Shown one piece after another: positions 63,931 to 64,000 of a stretch of DNA of 64,000 nt (its first letter is position 1; every line of letters starts with the position of its first letter). The position numbers and the translations under genes are program-made. The DNA is from Eubacteriales bacterium (lineage in GTDB: Bacteria > Bacillota > Clostridia > Lachnospirales > Lachnospiraceae), in assembly GCA_030536855.1 (NCBI GenBank), contig JAUNPK010000006.1, positions 30,974 through 94,973 of the forward strand, written 5' to 3'. The notes beneath the pieces are model-generated. The model searched no databases. It saw nothing but the letters and a program-made list of their open reading frames with translations, and was not told the DNA's origin.

Positions 63931-64000
63931 TTGGAAGAATTTAATATCAACAGGGAGTACAAGGACAGGATGTTTAAACTTGTATTCCGGGAGAAGAAGG
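63931..64000 (+). CDS. Rpn/PD-(D/E)XK nuclease-family putative transposase, N-terminal part only
   Basis: The frame opens at TTG 63931 behind AAAAGGAGGA (63911-63920) and runs off the window after 23 codons: EEFNINREYKDRMFKLVFRE. The segment K-D-R-x-F-K-x-x-F at the start is typical of Rpn-like proteins with a PD-(D/E)XK nuclease domain that are common in Lachnospiraceae. Only the first strand and helix are visible, so the assignment is tentative. Confidence 0.65.
   Translation, partial: MEEFNINREYKDRMFKLVFREKK

Overview
This window is almost entirely one large surface-polysaccharide (capsule/exopolysaccharide or cell-wall glycan) locus from a low-GC Gram-positive bacterium. The A+T-rich coding, strong AGGAGG-type ribosome binding sites, LytR-CpsA-Psr and DUF4012 proteins, a Wzz-like chain-length protein and an Rpn/PD-(D/E)XK-type gene at the right edge suggest Clostridia, most likely Lachnospiraceae. 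That placement is inference. All host genes are on the + strand; the only clear minus-strand gene is an IS110 transposase.

Region A (about 0.1-20.5 kb) makes and uses unusual activated sugars. It holds two large polytopic membrane proteins, the GDP-D-rhamnose route (ManC, Gmd, Rmd), a GT87-type membrane transferase, and a CDP-sugar route (RfbF, RfbG, RfbH). After RfbH come a DRE-TIM aldolase fused to an unknown domain, a HAD phosphatase, a YerE-like ThDP enzyme and an SDR reductase, which together look like an expanded branched-chain 3,6-dideoxyhexose pathway. Next are a GtrB/DPM-like polyprenyl-phosphate glycosyltransferase, a PIG-V-like GT-C transferase and an anchored extracytoplasmic protein. 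tRNA-Tyr, tRNA-Leu and a terminator close the region.

Region B (about 21-46 kb) starts with its own promoter and a WbaP-type initiating sugar-phosphate transferase. Degenerate IS3 and IS66 remnants follow, then a very A+T-rich, serotype-like block. That block contains a Cps2T-like rhamnosyltransferase, several GT2/GT4 enzymes, UDP-GlcNAc 2-epimerase, two Wzy-like polymerases, a Wzx flippase, a DUF1919 protein, a pyruvyltransferase, an FrhB-like protein with a separate ferredoxin, and a WavE-like protein. It also carries a five-gene module (GDPD-like, HAD, two nucleotidyltransferases, cupin). An intact IS110 element with a candidate bridge-RNA region lies at 32.5-33.9 kb, and a decayed copy of its left end lies at 44.06 kb.

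Region C (about 45.7-58.5 kb) has a Wzz-like protein with a degenerate kinase-like tail, a GDP-D-glycero-D-manno-heptose pathway (HddA, GmhA, fused HddC-GmhB), a WecG/TagA transferase, more glycosyltransferases, an acetyltransferase and a second Wzx. Region D (58.5-62.1 kb) is a separately promoted LCP plus DUF4012 pair, likely for attachment to the wall, ending in a strong terminator. Beyond it are a GT51-like membrane protein, a 209-bp near-perfect palindrome, and the start of an Rpn-family gene cut by the window edge.

Two Wzx and two Wzy candidates, IS remnants, a relic 3' gene end and the change in base composition all point to a locus assembled by module exchange.
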